A stretch of 64,000 nucleotides of DNA from Numida meleagris. Taxonomy: Eukaryota > Chordata > Aves > Galliformes > Numididae. The DNA lies in contig NC_034415.1 of the NCBI RefSeq assembly GCF_002078875.1, forward strand, positions 16,093,331 to 16,157,330, written 5' to 3'. The translations under genes were made by a program, and so were the position numbers. Positions 1 through 12,700 of this stretch are shown in pieces. Every line of letters begins with the position of its first letter. Positions within the stretch are counted from its first letter, which is position 1. The notes below the pieces were generated by a model, which was given only the letters and a program-made list of their open reading frames with translations, made no database searches and was not told the origin of the DNA.

Positions 1-1940
1 ATTTTATTGTTTGTATAGAGATCTTGCTCGGTGACACTACCTCAGCCTCGGAAAAGCATAGCAAAGCACAGTTGCTACACTGGCTTACAACTGAAGCAGA
101 AGAAGAGAGAGAGAATGGTCTGATCAATTCCATTGTGTACAGTTTCCACAATTCAAATAACAGGAATTGTAGGGAGAAAAAAGTTAAGGGATTGCCAAAT
201 CTATTGCTGACCTGTGTAAGACTTGGAGCTCTCCTTAAAATGTACCATTAGTCATGCAAAACTAGAAATACAGTATGAAAGTGCAATAGAAAGACTAGGA
301 ATTAAACTCCAAATCTGCCTTTTTAAGGGCTGCGCGGGCCCTGCCATGCCAGGTGTGACTGGCAATGCACAGAAGCAGAATTTCAGATGTATATAAAATT
401 GCAATATCAGTAAGTGAGGGCCATGGAGACTGTCAGCATCTGCAGGCCTGAGCAGAGGCAGAGGCTGTCAGGCCCAGAGTCTAGTCCAGGCTCCTGAACT
501 TGATCTCAGCTGCTGCCCCTGGCACCAGAGGGGCTATATGGGTGGAGAAGCCTGTGCACGATGGTGTCATTCAGAAAAGTTATGTATGCAAAGTAAAGTT
601 TGCTCAGTGGTGAGCCACAAAAATAGTGGCTTCTTAGATGTTTGTGTTCATGTATGCATTTTAATACCATATTTTTAACATAGTGGCACGTACTATACAA
701 TTTCACATGGGGATTTTCTTTTATTTTCCAGTATTTTTATTTTAAATGCAGTCAAGAAACTCATCTTCCTAGCATTACATGGGGAAAACATTTTTGTCTG
801 TTCTTCCTCTGGTAAGTTTTCCTCTAGAGAGTGATTTGAGACATCAGCTACAACGCAGCACAGAAGTGAAAGGAAGCAGGAGAGGTTGCTCAGCAGTGGG
901 TGACCGAGCAATAAGCTTTGGCAAACTTAGCCCTGAATCCAACATGCTGTCCCTTGATGCATTTCTCTTTGAAAGCTCCAGGAATGTGCCTCAGAAACAT
1001 AAGGGTTGAATCAGCTTTCCTTGTCTCTTTTTATTGGGTAACACCAAAAGAAACATAAACGTGTTCAATCTGTGTCAAATGGGAACAATTAAATACACTC
1101 AGTTTATTAATCACAGAGAGAGATTTCAACATGAAGGCCATCTCAGTGTTGCTTTTTCTTCTTTGGAGAGACAAAGTGAAATGGAGCCAGAGTCAGAGGG
1201 AAGAAAGAACCCAGAGAGGGGCCTGAAGCACTAAGGCAGTTTTCTGCATCTGAGTTGCACTAGGGCAAGCAGATACCTGCAATTGTGTCTGTTCAGCTTT
1301 TGGGAGAAGTTTCAGAATATGTGGCAGGGGTCAAGGAGTGCAGGAGTGGGCTCCTGCTGCTCAAGTCCTTCCTCTCCCCTGTCGCACTGAGCAGACAGAT
1401 GGGTCTCTGACTCTCACAGTGCCTGTGGGATGGGTGCAGGTCCTCAAGCTTAAACCAGTACTGCTTGCTCCCTGCAGCGGGAGGTGAGGACAGGCCAGTG
1501 CTGCTCCACTCAGGTGGGAGCTCCCCCATGTTCCAGCCTGCAAGGATCCTCCTGTAGATCCCCACAGACTAAAATCAGTGCTAAGTCTTCTTAAAACAAA
1601 CAAAATGGAAATAGAGTCACAGAAACGTGTTTTCTTCAGAGCTGTGTTGTTTCAGGTTGCATGTCCTGTAACAAGCACTAGATTTCAAGAGGTGGTAATG
1701 CCAAGGTTACAGCAAAGCTGACATATGAGAGAAAAGAGCATAAACTTAACACCCAGGGGGTAATTGCCATTGCATATATTATTTTTCTGCAAAACAAGGA
1801 AAAGAGACAATTCAAAACACTTAGAGACAACTTCTTTCTTGTTTTTATCTTTTGGTTTGCACTTTATGTTGACCTAAGCCCACCAACGTGCTTCATTTTT
1901 GATTAGCTGTCAAGCATTGCTCTCAAGAACAACAAGAGGA

Positions 1941-1981
1941 AAAAATCTATTTCTTTTACAACAAAAATCTATTTCTTTTAC
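1941..1981. repeat. Tandem duplication, 19-base identical copies, period 22
   Basis: Copies of aaaaatctatttcttttac lie at 1941-1959 and 1963-1981. They are identical, suggesting a recent duplication or slippage in the upstream intergenic region. Confidence 0.85.
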
Positions 1982-2519
1982 TTTCACTGTCTGAAGAAGT
2001 GAAAACACTGGACAGTGTCCACCCATGCATCTTCCCATTTCAATACAGAGGAAGCAGGCTCTGCATTAAAAAAAAGGTGTATGAAGAATACTGGTAAGTT
2101 CAGCAGAAATGTAAATAGAGAAAACAAACCAAATGTTGTAAGAATGGCAGTTACAAATATCAGTTCTTTATTCACTGAATGAAAAACCACTGCCAGGCAC
2201 AGTGGCAGGAGTGGGGGAGCTTTGTTGGTCTTTTCACCCATGCGATCCTGCCACAGGGATGGACTGCAGCTGAGATGTCCCTGAGGCTGTGAAGGTGGGA
2301 GAGGCAGTAATTTGGCGGCTCCAGGTGCACGAAGCAGCAGGATTTGGCCTTGAACAACAGGCATCATCGGGCGTGATGGACACAAACAAGGAGGGATGGA
2401 TGAAAAACTCCTCCAAGCAATTAGGGGAAAAGTGCTGGAGCAAAACATGGCAGAAGAGAAATGCCAACTTTATATTCTTCAGGCAGGAGCGAGCACAACT
2501 GTTTCCCTCTGCCATGAGA

Positions 2520-2549
2520 GGGTAAATTTCTGTAATGGGTAAATTTCTG
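2520..2549. repeat. Short tandem duplication (13 bases, period 17)
   Basis: Gggtaaatttctg occurs at 2520-2532 and again at 2537-2549. Confidence 0.75.
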
Positions 2550-4580
2550 CTAGTAGAGCAAGGATTTTCCCAAATGGTCAGGCCAGCAGACAAGGAAAGT
2601 TACTGATAAATCTGCCCTCTGACCAGCTGCATCCTGCTTTTCAAAGACAACTTGCAGAAAAAAATGCAAAGGGTAGCAGTGGTGTGCACGGCCCTTATGT
2701 GAGCGTAAGGAAATGTGGCACACACACAGCCACTGCTCAGCAGAGGCACTAGAAACTTAGAACGGCTGCAAAGCGGTGAGGCTGAGACTGCGCAGAAATG
2801 TCTGATCAACAAGTTCTGTGCAGGCAGCCTGAAGGACTGCTGGAGATAGAAGCCAGAGTTTCCTTCAGAGCGGACAGGAGAACTGCACAAACATTTCTGC
2901 AGTAGTTGGCAGTTTGTCCCCTTCAGACAACTTATGACAATTTGTGCTCATTAATTTACTACTACTGCTGTGACCTCAGTATGATTAATAACACAAGACT
3001 TGGGTCTTTCTATTAAAAGACTCACCCCAGAGCATCCCAAGCTCCCAACAGCTGGAAGACGCCTGCAAAGAATTTTTCTCCAGGGTTAGATGCAGAAGGT
3101 CATCAGAAAACCAAATCAGTGTTCTGTATTGCATAGGCACTCTTCCCTCAGATGAGGTTGCAGTAAATCAGGCTCATGATGTGCAGCTTCTCCCTGCTGC
3201 CAGAGACCAGTTAGAATATAGAAAGCGCATGTTATTCAGTGATGACTTATCATAGAAAATGAAGGGCTGTGTTATAGGGGAAGGTGCAGAGTTACTGTTA
3301 TATGGAAAGTTCCTCATGCTCCACATCTAATAGAAAATGGTTTGCTTGGAAAACTGTAAATAGGAGAACATATGGCACAAATTACACCATAAGAGCTAAG
3401 TGAATCTTAAATTCTAAACATCCTCTTGGGTTAGACCTTCTTCTTAGCAATCTTCTGCTGTCTCTAGCGTAAGCTGATGCTTCAGTAAATATTTTTATAC
3501 TAAAAGAGTTTATTTTGTTTGGAGGCTTGATGTCAGAAAAGCAATTCCATTGCAGCAAGAGGCTGCTCAGCAGTGGTGCTACCTGAACATCCTGCATACA
3601 AGGAGCAAGCACCGAGCCTGAGCCCTGACCTGGGGTGCTTCCAACAGTGGGGGTCCTTGTCTCTGGGTCTGTTGGGAAGGCAGAAGGACATTTGCACAAG
3701 ATAGAGCTGCAGATATTAGTCAAACACAGCTTCCTAGGGATGTGCATTGCATTAGAGGAACCTTTCTCAAATATTTAAGCTGTTGCCAATTAACTGCAAA
3801 TCTTACACATGATTTATCTTGAATTCCCAGTGGAACTTGGTCAAATAAAGAAACTCTGGTCGTGTTTCTGGAGTACTTCTGATTAACTAAGTGCATCCTA
3901 CAGTAAGCAGAATCATTACATGCACTGTGCCTTACATCTAAACACACTAAATTTTCAGCAAAATCCTCACTCAAAATTGCTAAGCTCGGGGAATTTCTTT
4001 CCACGGTATTTTTGTAGATCACCCAGACTTAGCAACATCTGTCTAACAAACAACACAAAACAGCTTCTGTTGATGCTCTTACTGTTTTGAATAATTTAAT
4101 CTTACATTTAGATAATTATTTTCTTTATTAGCTATTTTATTGTGAATAAACATTTTGTGCATGGCATTTTTGTGCTCTCATTACTGATGTGCACCTGATA
4201 CATTCTCCAGGGGGTGAGGCCAACTCCATCAGCTCCTTCCCAGGGAAAGGTGACTGCTTACTCCCTGCCTGTGCCTCAGGAACAGCTGAGAGTGCCTGGG
4301 CAGCCTCTGACACCACTCTTTCTGTCTGATAGAGGTTTATCCATCCTTGTGCACATCTGGTCTGTATTTATGTGCTGCAGAACGTGGAAAAGTAAAAGAT
4401 AAACATATGGATTTAACTCATTTCACCTAGAGAGGTGAAAAGTGGGTGTTTAGATATTATCAGTCTGTAGCTGGCAGTTGCTTACACACTGCGTAGATCT
4501 CCGGGCACCACAGGGCCCAGGTGTGGACCCACAGTGGCGGGGGGCCGGCAGACAGATACCAACAGGCTCTTAGTGCCTGA

Positions 4581-4607
4581 AGGGCCCAAGAGAACAGCTT
4601 GGGCCCT
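4581..4607. repeat. Perfect 10-bp inverted repeat, GC-rich
   Basis: Agggcccaag (4581-4590) and cttgggccct (4598-4607) are exact reverse complements around a 7-base loop, close to the CR1 fragment at 4.7 kb. Confidence 0.85.
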
Positions 4608-4680
4608 GCTTCTCTGGTGTGGCACTGGTTCTGGGTTGTTCTGAACACAGTGTGGTGGCCTTGCACTGAGGGATCTCCTC

Positions 4681-4725
4681 ATAAAAAACATAAAAAACAT
4701 AAAAAACATAAAAAACATAAAAAAC
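4681..4725 (-). repeat. Five perfect 9-base repeats (ataaaaaac) at a CR1 tail
   Basis: The unit ataaaaaac is repeated five times without change, directly abutting the normal 8-base CR1 tail units at 4726. It looks like an expanded, altered tail microsatellite. An antisense ORF reading KKHKKHKKH crosses it by chance. Confidence 0.9.
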
Positions 4726-4960
4726 ATAGAATCATAGAATCATTTGAGTTGGAAGGGACCCTTGAAGGACATCTAGTCCAACTCCCCTGCACTGAACAGG
4801 AGAACCTACAGCTCGATCATGTGCTCAGAGCCCCACTCAGCCTGACCTTGAACGCCTCCAAGGACAGGGCACCCACCTTCTCTCTGGGCAACCTGTGCCA
4901 GTGCCTAACCACCCTTATTGTAAAGAACTTTGTCCTTATGTCCAGTCCATCTCCTGCTGG
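4726..4960 (-). mobile_element. CR1 retroposon fragment (5'-truncated, minus orientation)
   Basis: The sequence starts with two copies of the 8-base unit atagaatc, then the CR1 3'-end signature gagttggaagggaccc and the block ctagtccaactcccctgc. It continues through typical CR1 3' UTR wording to about 4960. On the minus strand this is the usual CR1 end with (ATTCTATG)n. The right boundary is approximate. Confidence 0.9.
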
Positions 4961-5984
4961 GGTCTGGAGAAGGCATCTAGGGGCGCTCCTTCCCAGTCTC
5001 TCCTACACACATCCACTTTTTAATTTCTGCAGTCCCCAGGAAACCATCGGTGCCATAACTCACATCGTACTGGGAGATGCTGTGATGACACCCAACATTG
5101 TATGCAATTCAGAACCTACTTTGAAGTGTGCCATTTTCGCTGTGAAGCAAACCAGACCAGCACCTGCTTACACAACAATAGTTATCCCTTTTTCTAAATG
5201 GCTGCTTTATTAGCAATTGTTCATTCTACTTTAAAAGGTGTAAACAGATAGATGGCTTCACCACATAAATCACGTTCACATGAAGATAGATGTGCTTTCT
5301 GCAGAAGTGAAATTTGTGCTGCCTTTTGCTTACTCCTAATAATAGGAACGTGTATGCAAATTTCCTATCTCCCAGCAGCTACAATAAATTACTCTGGAGC
5401 ACCTGAACCCCTTCCAGCTTGATATAGAAGTTCAAAGGAAAGGTAAATATATCTCTTTTCTTTTTTTCCCAAAAAGGTAAGGCAGGTGCACTCGATAGCT
5501 TGAGTAAAGGTTTTAACCCCATGTTAACAGATTTGATGGTGCTGCGATCTTGATTCCATACCACCTCCTCACACATGGATTGCTATTCAATAAGCAGGCA
5601 AAAATGTAAATGACACAGGCACAAATAAGCCCCCAAAGATGTTATTGCTCTTTATGTAAGAAACAACCCCAGCAGTGGCCCTGAGTAAATCTTCAGCTGA
5701 TATTTGTTGCCTCTGATTGTCACGGTCAGTCCCAGTCAGCTTCTTTCCCTACATACTTCTTGGGCCTAAAGCTGTTCTTGTTGCTGCTGGGGTCAGGTGG
5801 CTGAGGTGTTCCTCTGCAGAGCTAGCTCTTGTCACCTGGGTGAATGTGGACCCTGTGCAGCTGTTTGGGTGTCTTCTGGGAGAAGCAATGTGTAAGTAAG
5901 GCTGTTGTTATGCGTTGTGGCTGGAGTACTGTGTTTACTAGGGTCGATATGCTTGAACTAAGTTGATTATTTGTAGAATGGTGC

Positions 5985-6002
5985 TTTTTTTTTTTTTTTT
6001 TT
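5985..6002. repeat. Poly-T run (18 T)
   Basis: An 18-base homopolymer lies in the upstream intergenic region. Confidence 0.9.
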
Positions 6003-6553
6003 CTTTTTGGGGATAAATGGATGTACTTCTTCCTGTATTTTCTGACAGTTTGTTGAATCAATGCAAGTCCTCTATGTGAGGGAGAGGTTTTGGCTGTTGT
6101 TTAATGTTTCCTTCATTAACTAAGTTTGTATGTGAGTGTTTGGTGATTTGTTCAGGGCCAACTATGATGTTCAAGGGTTACTTTGCTATTCAGTGCTCTG
6201 CTGCTGTATGTAACTCTTGCTGTTATTGTATGTGTAAATATAAAGAAGTGGTAATGCATAAGCCTGTATTTACAGAGTTGTGCTGTTTTGTTTCCTTCTT
6301 CTGTTTGTTTTTCACTATATTGCTTCTCCTGTAGCCTTGGTGTAAAACAAGGGAAGCAAAACACATTGGTTTGCTGCAAAACTTTGGAAAGCAGCTGAGT
6401 GTTATGCTTCTTCACCTATACAGTGTCAGTGTCTGTAGGATGTACTGTTTATTCAACTCTGTTAATTGTAGGATGCTTGTGGAAGGAACTCCAAATAGAA
6501 ACTTCAGTTTTCGTAGTTAAAGAAAAAAGATGGCCCAGTAGATAAACTACACC

Positions 6554-6730
6554 ATGCACAGCATTGTTTCTTATTTCACATTAGCTCTCTTGGCACGTAC
6601 CAAATGTCCACCAGACGCAAGGGAAGAACTGCTGTCTGCTCTGGTGGTGTACGTGCAGCTGCATCCCCCGAGCTTCCACAGCTACTATCAGTGGTGTCAC
6701 ACCATGCACAAGACCTTCAGCTCTGAGTGA
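6554..6730 (+). other. Short open frame (58 codons), unproven
   Basis: An ATG at 6554 opens a frame with a hydrophobic start (MHSIVSYFTLALLA) and an unbiased-looking remainder containing Cys, Tyr and Trp, ending at the TGA at 6728-6730. I do not recognise a family. The two alternative frames are also fairly open here, so this is only a candidate. Confidence 0.12.
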
Positions 6731-9700
6731 TTTACCTCTGTGCTAATAAGGAAAGCATTTGGACTTCTGCCTGTTGAAATAAGCTCTCATTTGTCATATT
6801 CTGTGTACCTTTGCCTCAGCCTGCACCATGGTAAGAATTAGCTTCGATAATTTAAAGCTCTCCGTAGGTATGTCTAGCCATCTCAGCTACCTTTTTTTAG
6901 GCTGGATTGCTCAGACTAATGGGACCAGAAATTGTTCCCACTGTATTAACAGGCTTCCTTAGCTGTTTTTAAAAGCTAAAATACTTTTGATTTTACACAG
7001 TACTGAGAAAAGCCTCTGTTGCCTCTAAAGGTGAGATGTCAGAACACTGACGGGCATGTGGGGCTGATTGGGCTGTGGAGGTGTTCAGGAATCGTTATTC
7101 TGTCCAGTGCAGTGCTACCCACTAATATGACCACAAACTTTATCCTGCAAGTTGTGCTCTCTGCTTTCAGCTCAGAGATTTAAGGGCATTGTTTTTCTGA
7201 TAGCTTGTTAAGAAACATTAATGAGCTTTTGGAGCTCTCAACAGAAAGTAAACTCATTTAAAACTAGAAATGTGTGATTTCTCTAGCACATGGGCCAGGT
7301 TTGAATGAGGAACTGGTATCACATCTGCATGACACCTATTAACTCTAAGGATAACATTAGGATTTCTAGACCAGAAGCTGCTCCAAGAGCAACTGCTGAG
7401 TGTGTGTATGTATGATGTGTTACAGAGTATCTGTGTCTTATGTCACATGTGCCATGGAGGGACAGACAGACAAGTGCTGTGGCCCGTCCAGGCTTTCTTT
7501 CATGCCATTGCAACAGAATGGGCAACATTTGGTGGCAGAATGATCAGATTCGTCCTTCTGTATCTGCAGCAAGTGAGCTGAGACTCTGGCTTCCAGGCAC
7601 AGTACAACATCCCTGGCACTGCTCACCAAATAGCACCAACTTTCACCGCTGCTTAGTGTTGGCAGCATTTGCATCCATTGTGTTGGCAAGAAGGATGTCT
7701 CCTGAGAGAGCAGGGGAACCGGTCAGCAAAACTAACTGCTGAATCTGAAGTAGCAACCTCTTTCCCCTCACCAGAGGAAATTGGACAAGGGTGAATTTAC
7801 CTCTTTCTCCTTTGAATTCATCACTCAGCAAGAAATTCTATTGTAGCAAAGCATTCCTGCTGTTTTGGCATAGCAGCTGCGTTGCTTTCTTGTCCTGAGA
7901 GAATCATTTTGGTAACAGAAAAGGAGGCATGTGATCTTTGGAGACAGAAGAGTTCTAAGGGGAAGGGAGCAATCTTGAGTGTTGTATTGAGGAGAAAGGA
8001 TGCTTTGTCGAGAAGCAACTTGAATCATAACATGCTTACATCCAGATGGTCTTTTTGGCCAACAGTGCATGCTGGTGACTTGCTTCACGTGAAGTAGCCA
8101 GGCCTGCTGTCACCTCTCCCCATGGTTGCTGGATGGTGCAGCATTACCTTCAGCCATGTGTCGTGGCAGAAGAGGAGGTGAGTTCAGTGCTGGGTGCCAC
8201 TGCCATGCCCAGCCAGAGGATCTACTCTTGGGGTGGGAGCAAAAGTAGGTTAACTTGCACAGAGCTCCTCTGTAAATTTGGTTTTTAAGTAAAAGAAATT
8301 GCTGGAAGCTCTCAGTTTTGCTTTCCACTGGCCCTGCCTACATTCAGTCATCCGTGTAAAGGAGTAAAATGGCAAGTATCCAGAATTTCTGCTTTCTCAG
8401 ATACTTGCCAGATCTGTAGGTGATAGAAGTAGGGCTGCACACATGGTTTTTGCAGCTGCATGCAGGGACTGCCATGCAATGGATTTGCATTAAGAAGCAG
8501 AGATATGCTGGATGCCTCTGGGGCTCAGCAGGCAGATGGGCACTGAGCAGGACCATGCCGCAGGTCATAGCCCTGCTGCGCACCAAGGAACTGCTCACTG
8601 TTTCAGAATTCTTTGCTTGGAGAACTCTTGTGACAAAACAAGGCAATGTGAACTAGATGTATCACAGCAAAAGTGTATATGACAGTAATCTCCTTTTTCT
8701 CCTAAGACCACTGCATGAAATCAAGTCTCATAGTTGAACCTAGACGCTGCTAGTAATCTCTCTGCTGTCTATAATACAGCTGTGGATGTGATGTTTCAGC
8801 AGTACTCATAAGCTCTGTTAGCCCTATGTCAATGCAAGAGCCACTTCTTCCTGTCTTCCAACCCTTGCCAAGGCACCTGGGTGAAGGCAGGCTCCTGGTT
8901 CTGAGAGGGGGAGAATGTGGGGCTTCTGTGCTGGGATCCATTGCAGGTGTGAGGCTGTGGCTTGATCTGTGGGCAGACATGCAGTGTCCCTTCCTTCTAT
9001 AAATGTTTTTTCTTGATTAATGGCCTGTATCTCCACTTTGGTTTCAATGGCCTAATTTAGAGCAGTGCTATATATTTGTATCCCTACATCCAGCAAAATG
9101 TCCTTAATTATATGTCTTTATATGCCTGAGGAAAATTTCAGGTTTGAAAATAGATGAAGAGAAGAAAGATTTCTATATTTGTAGGGCTGTGTTTTTCCCA
9201 TATACTATTTCGCATAAAGACATCTGGGGTTGATTCTCATTTTATGGTGAGGCTGCTCTACATGAATTCAAAAGGGAATCTGAAGCATGAATACTGATGT
9301 TTTCTGCTAAAGTAATGTGGTGACACTGGCAGAAACAGGAGCATGTTGGAGTCCAGCTGTTTGAGTCTGATGGACCTGTTCTGATGTGTGGTCCATAGAC
9401 CTACCACCACCTTCCCTGTGTGGGAGTGCTCAGATGTGATTCTTGTAGGGATCATGTTTCTAACAGTCAAGGAGATCTTGGTTATCCTGATTTCAAGAAC
9501 TAGATAAAAGGGGGACTCCACAGCCCCTCAAATACAAACAGTAGAAACTGTTGTATTTCCCTGCTGTGAAAAGTACTGTCACTACAGTGTTTGTTACAAG
9601 TTTTCAGTTGTACTTGGCCATTTGAGCAGTGTTTGACCATGCAAAATATATTATGTTAAGATGCGGCTTGGTCTTGACTATCGTCTGTTAAGCATCTTTT

Positions 9701-12700
9701 CTTTGTATTCTTCTTCTCTCAAACATGCCATATTTTCTTGGCTTATTTGTAGTACCTGCATGGATACTTTCTTCCTTTTAGTTTTTCCATAAATAATCTG
9801 TGCAAAGGTCACCAACTGCATGCTGTCGTTTTTCAGAGCCCATTCAAATCACCTTCCTACAAGAAAGTCAGAGTTCACTCTCCTCTAGAGTGAAGAGAAA
9901 ACACGTCAAAACTTACACGGATTTCTCTTGTTTTTAGTGTGTGAGCTACAGTCTCTTCCATTACCCTTCTAAAACAAAGCTGGAAAACTCATCGAGAAGA
10001 TGCATTTGTTCATTTAAAAATGCTGTTGAATCAGGAAATGAAATGGAAAAGTAATTTATGCTTGCTTTCTGGTGTTTTTTATTTAATGTTCTGGGAGATA
10101 GTTCTTTGCTTTGTCACCACTTCAAAAAAGTTTGAAGTGAAGGCAGAATTGATTGAATGTATGTGATAAGCAGCTGGATTGAGTAGCATGTCGTACTTCT
10201 AATGAAATACGCTCTTGATTACATCTATTGATGACATCTCTTGGGAGCCAACCCTGTGCTCCTAGCTGCTGCACTGGTGGCTGGAGAACATGGCTGAGGT
10301 TTGGTGGCAGATTCCAGGTGGGGAACAGGCAAAGGTCTTAGCTGTGAACACAGAGCTCAGCCCAGAGGCTGCTGGCAGGGAAGACCATCTGTGTCTGGAG
10401 CTTCACAAAAGGAAGCTGTAAAGCAACCCTGTCTGCAAGGTCTTGAAAGCAAATTGCCCATACTTCATTCTCCTTGAGAAAGCAAACAGTGTCAGGTTCA
10501 GAGTGAGAAACTCTTTTTCTTAATAAAGAGATTAATGCTCTCCTAAATAAATGGGGCATTGCTAACTTCCAAGTAAGGCATATATCATCTTCCAGATTTA
10601 AAGGTGTTTGAAACTGTTTGCATAAAGCTATGGAGTCTGTAAACTAACTTTTCAGAGGGTTAGGGGCAAACATACTATTATAATTTTTCAATTGCATGAC
10701 AGGTTTGGAAAAAAAAAATCCTAAAAGCTCTTCTAGTCCAAAAATGATACCTCACACTGGAGTTAATGCCTCTCTAAAGCAGTCTCTTAACAATAGCATA
10801 TACGTACAACAAGCCTTTTCTTAAATCCTGGGAAAGCAAAGTATTTTTCTAGTAAATGCTAGATGCAGCTCTATGAATTGCTGTGGATTAAACTAGGTTC
10901 TGATATCTAGCGTTGTTTGGCTCCAGTAATTACCTCTGTGTGCTTGCTTCCCCTTATGGATCACCAAAGGAAGCTCAACTGTAAATGAAAGCAGAAGACC
11001 AAGCAATATGCTGACAAGTCTGATTTCATGGTTTCATATAGCAGAAACAGAGGGAGAAGAACAGATGGGTATAGTGTGGTGTCTGAGATCAGTGCAGTAG
11101 AAATGAAATGCAAGAGTGAGGCTTCAGGTGATTCTTGGGACACGATCAGGAGGTACAATCCAGTTAAACAGGAAAGCTAAATGACTTCCTGTTAGTAAAC
11201 TTATTGGCTTTGTTTTAAAATTGAGCCTGAAGATCATCAGAGTGCAAAATATTGCAATTTTTTTTTATTGCAGCAATATTTTTTCCAGATACGTGAGCTC
11301 AAGCATATGCTGTAGAGAATAGTGTGGTGGTAGAAATGTCAATTCAAACAACCAGGCACTAAAGAAGCTATCATAACACAGCTGGTATTGTTTGGGATGA
11401 TCAGCTCTTCAGCCTCAAGGACAGCAGTACCTTAAAGAAGGCAACATAATTCCAAGTGCCAACGTCCATCAAGCTTTTTGCATTTCCAGTACTTTGAGCT
11501 ACACAAAAGTAAACTGGGAAGGAAGAAATTGTGATAAGAAACTGTATTGCAGGACTATGGTAATGAGAAAATAAAGGCACTTGCAAGGTTTCAAAGTTCC
11601 AGGCTGCCACAGTACAATTGTCTGATGCTGTCACTGTGGAGAGCAGCTCTGGAGGAGATGAATACATTGAATGAGATGAAACAAAACTGTGTGTGTGTAT
11701 TGCGTCCCATAGAGACCCACAGTGTTAGTGACAGTGCTTCATTAACATGCTTTGATCAGGGCAGAGGCTGGCAGCACAGCCAGCACCTACCTCCAACTAC
11801 CCAACTCTTCTCCAGCTCTGGATGGGCCAATGCAGAAAGCGCTCTGGCACACCTCTGCACAGTGTGCTTCCCCTGCTGCCAGGTTATGTATGAGGCCAGA
11901 AAAAGCTGCAGGCTCATGGTAGCCCTCCATGCATACGGACCCTTAGAAAAAGAAAATAGTTTGAACGTAATTGTGGTTTTTTTTTTTGTTTTTTTTTTTT
12001 CTTGCTGCATTATATTCTCCTGGAACATATGAGGTTGGAGAACTGGTTAGTATTCTAGGCTAGGAGAGGAAAATTGACAAATGCCTTTACACAGTATAAG
12101 TTCAGGGCTGTTGTTGTTCAATCCACTTTAGTCCCTTATCTTAGTGTATGTATATTTAACTGTCTTCCAAAGTGGAGACTTAATCCTTAAGGGTTCCCTT
12201 GCTGCACATTATTTCTCTAAACAAGAGACAGAAATATAATACAGTATTGCCAAAGTCAATGATTCATTCTGATATGCTACTTAAAACACGCCAAAGACAT
12301 TAGCTACCTCCCAGCCAAAAACTCTGTCAGAAATAAACATTGATCGGACAGAGTTCTGCATTAATTTTGAAAACATAACAACAGAGGGCAAGGACGTCCA
12401 GGGTTTTCCACTGCTAACCAACAGCTTCCACAGTGGGGATGAAGTATGTTTTCAGTGCTTACTTTTCTTTATACAAATAAAAGCAACATTTGTAGTGGTG
12501 GAGAAATTCAGAAGAATGCTAAGATTTAAGGCTCTTCTTTCAGTAAAGAGCTTGGAAATACATCCTTGCACATTGTACCTAAAATTTCAGAAATGCCTTC
12601 CTAGAGTCACGAGCTAAATTAGTATCTGGCTTGACTGATGTTTCAGCTGTACTACATACTAGGTCTGAAAGCAGCCCATGGCTTTGTGATTTCACATTAT

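Larger units (their letters stand above)
1..4580. other. Upstream intergenic sequence, no gene seen
   Basis: This is AT-rich single-copy-looking sequence with two short tandem duplications (about 1.94 and 2.52 kb). ORFs on both strands are short and composition-driven. I see no exon, RNA gene or clear mobile element. Confidence 0.6.

Noticed and set aside
4599..5213. Plus-strand frame of 204 codons including KKHKKH repeats
   Set aside because: It runs antisense through a CR1 fragment and its tail microsatellite, so it is not a gene.
11547..12032. 161-codon frame on the plus strand
   Set aside because: Random-looking composition ending in a poly-T-derived Val/Phe run; no recognised domain or splice context.
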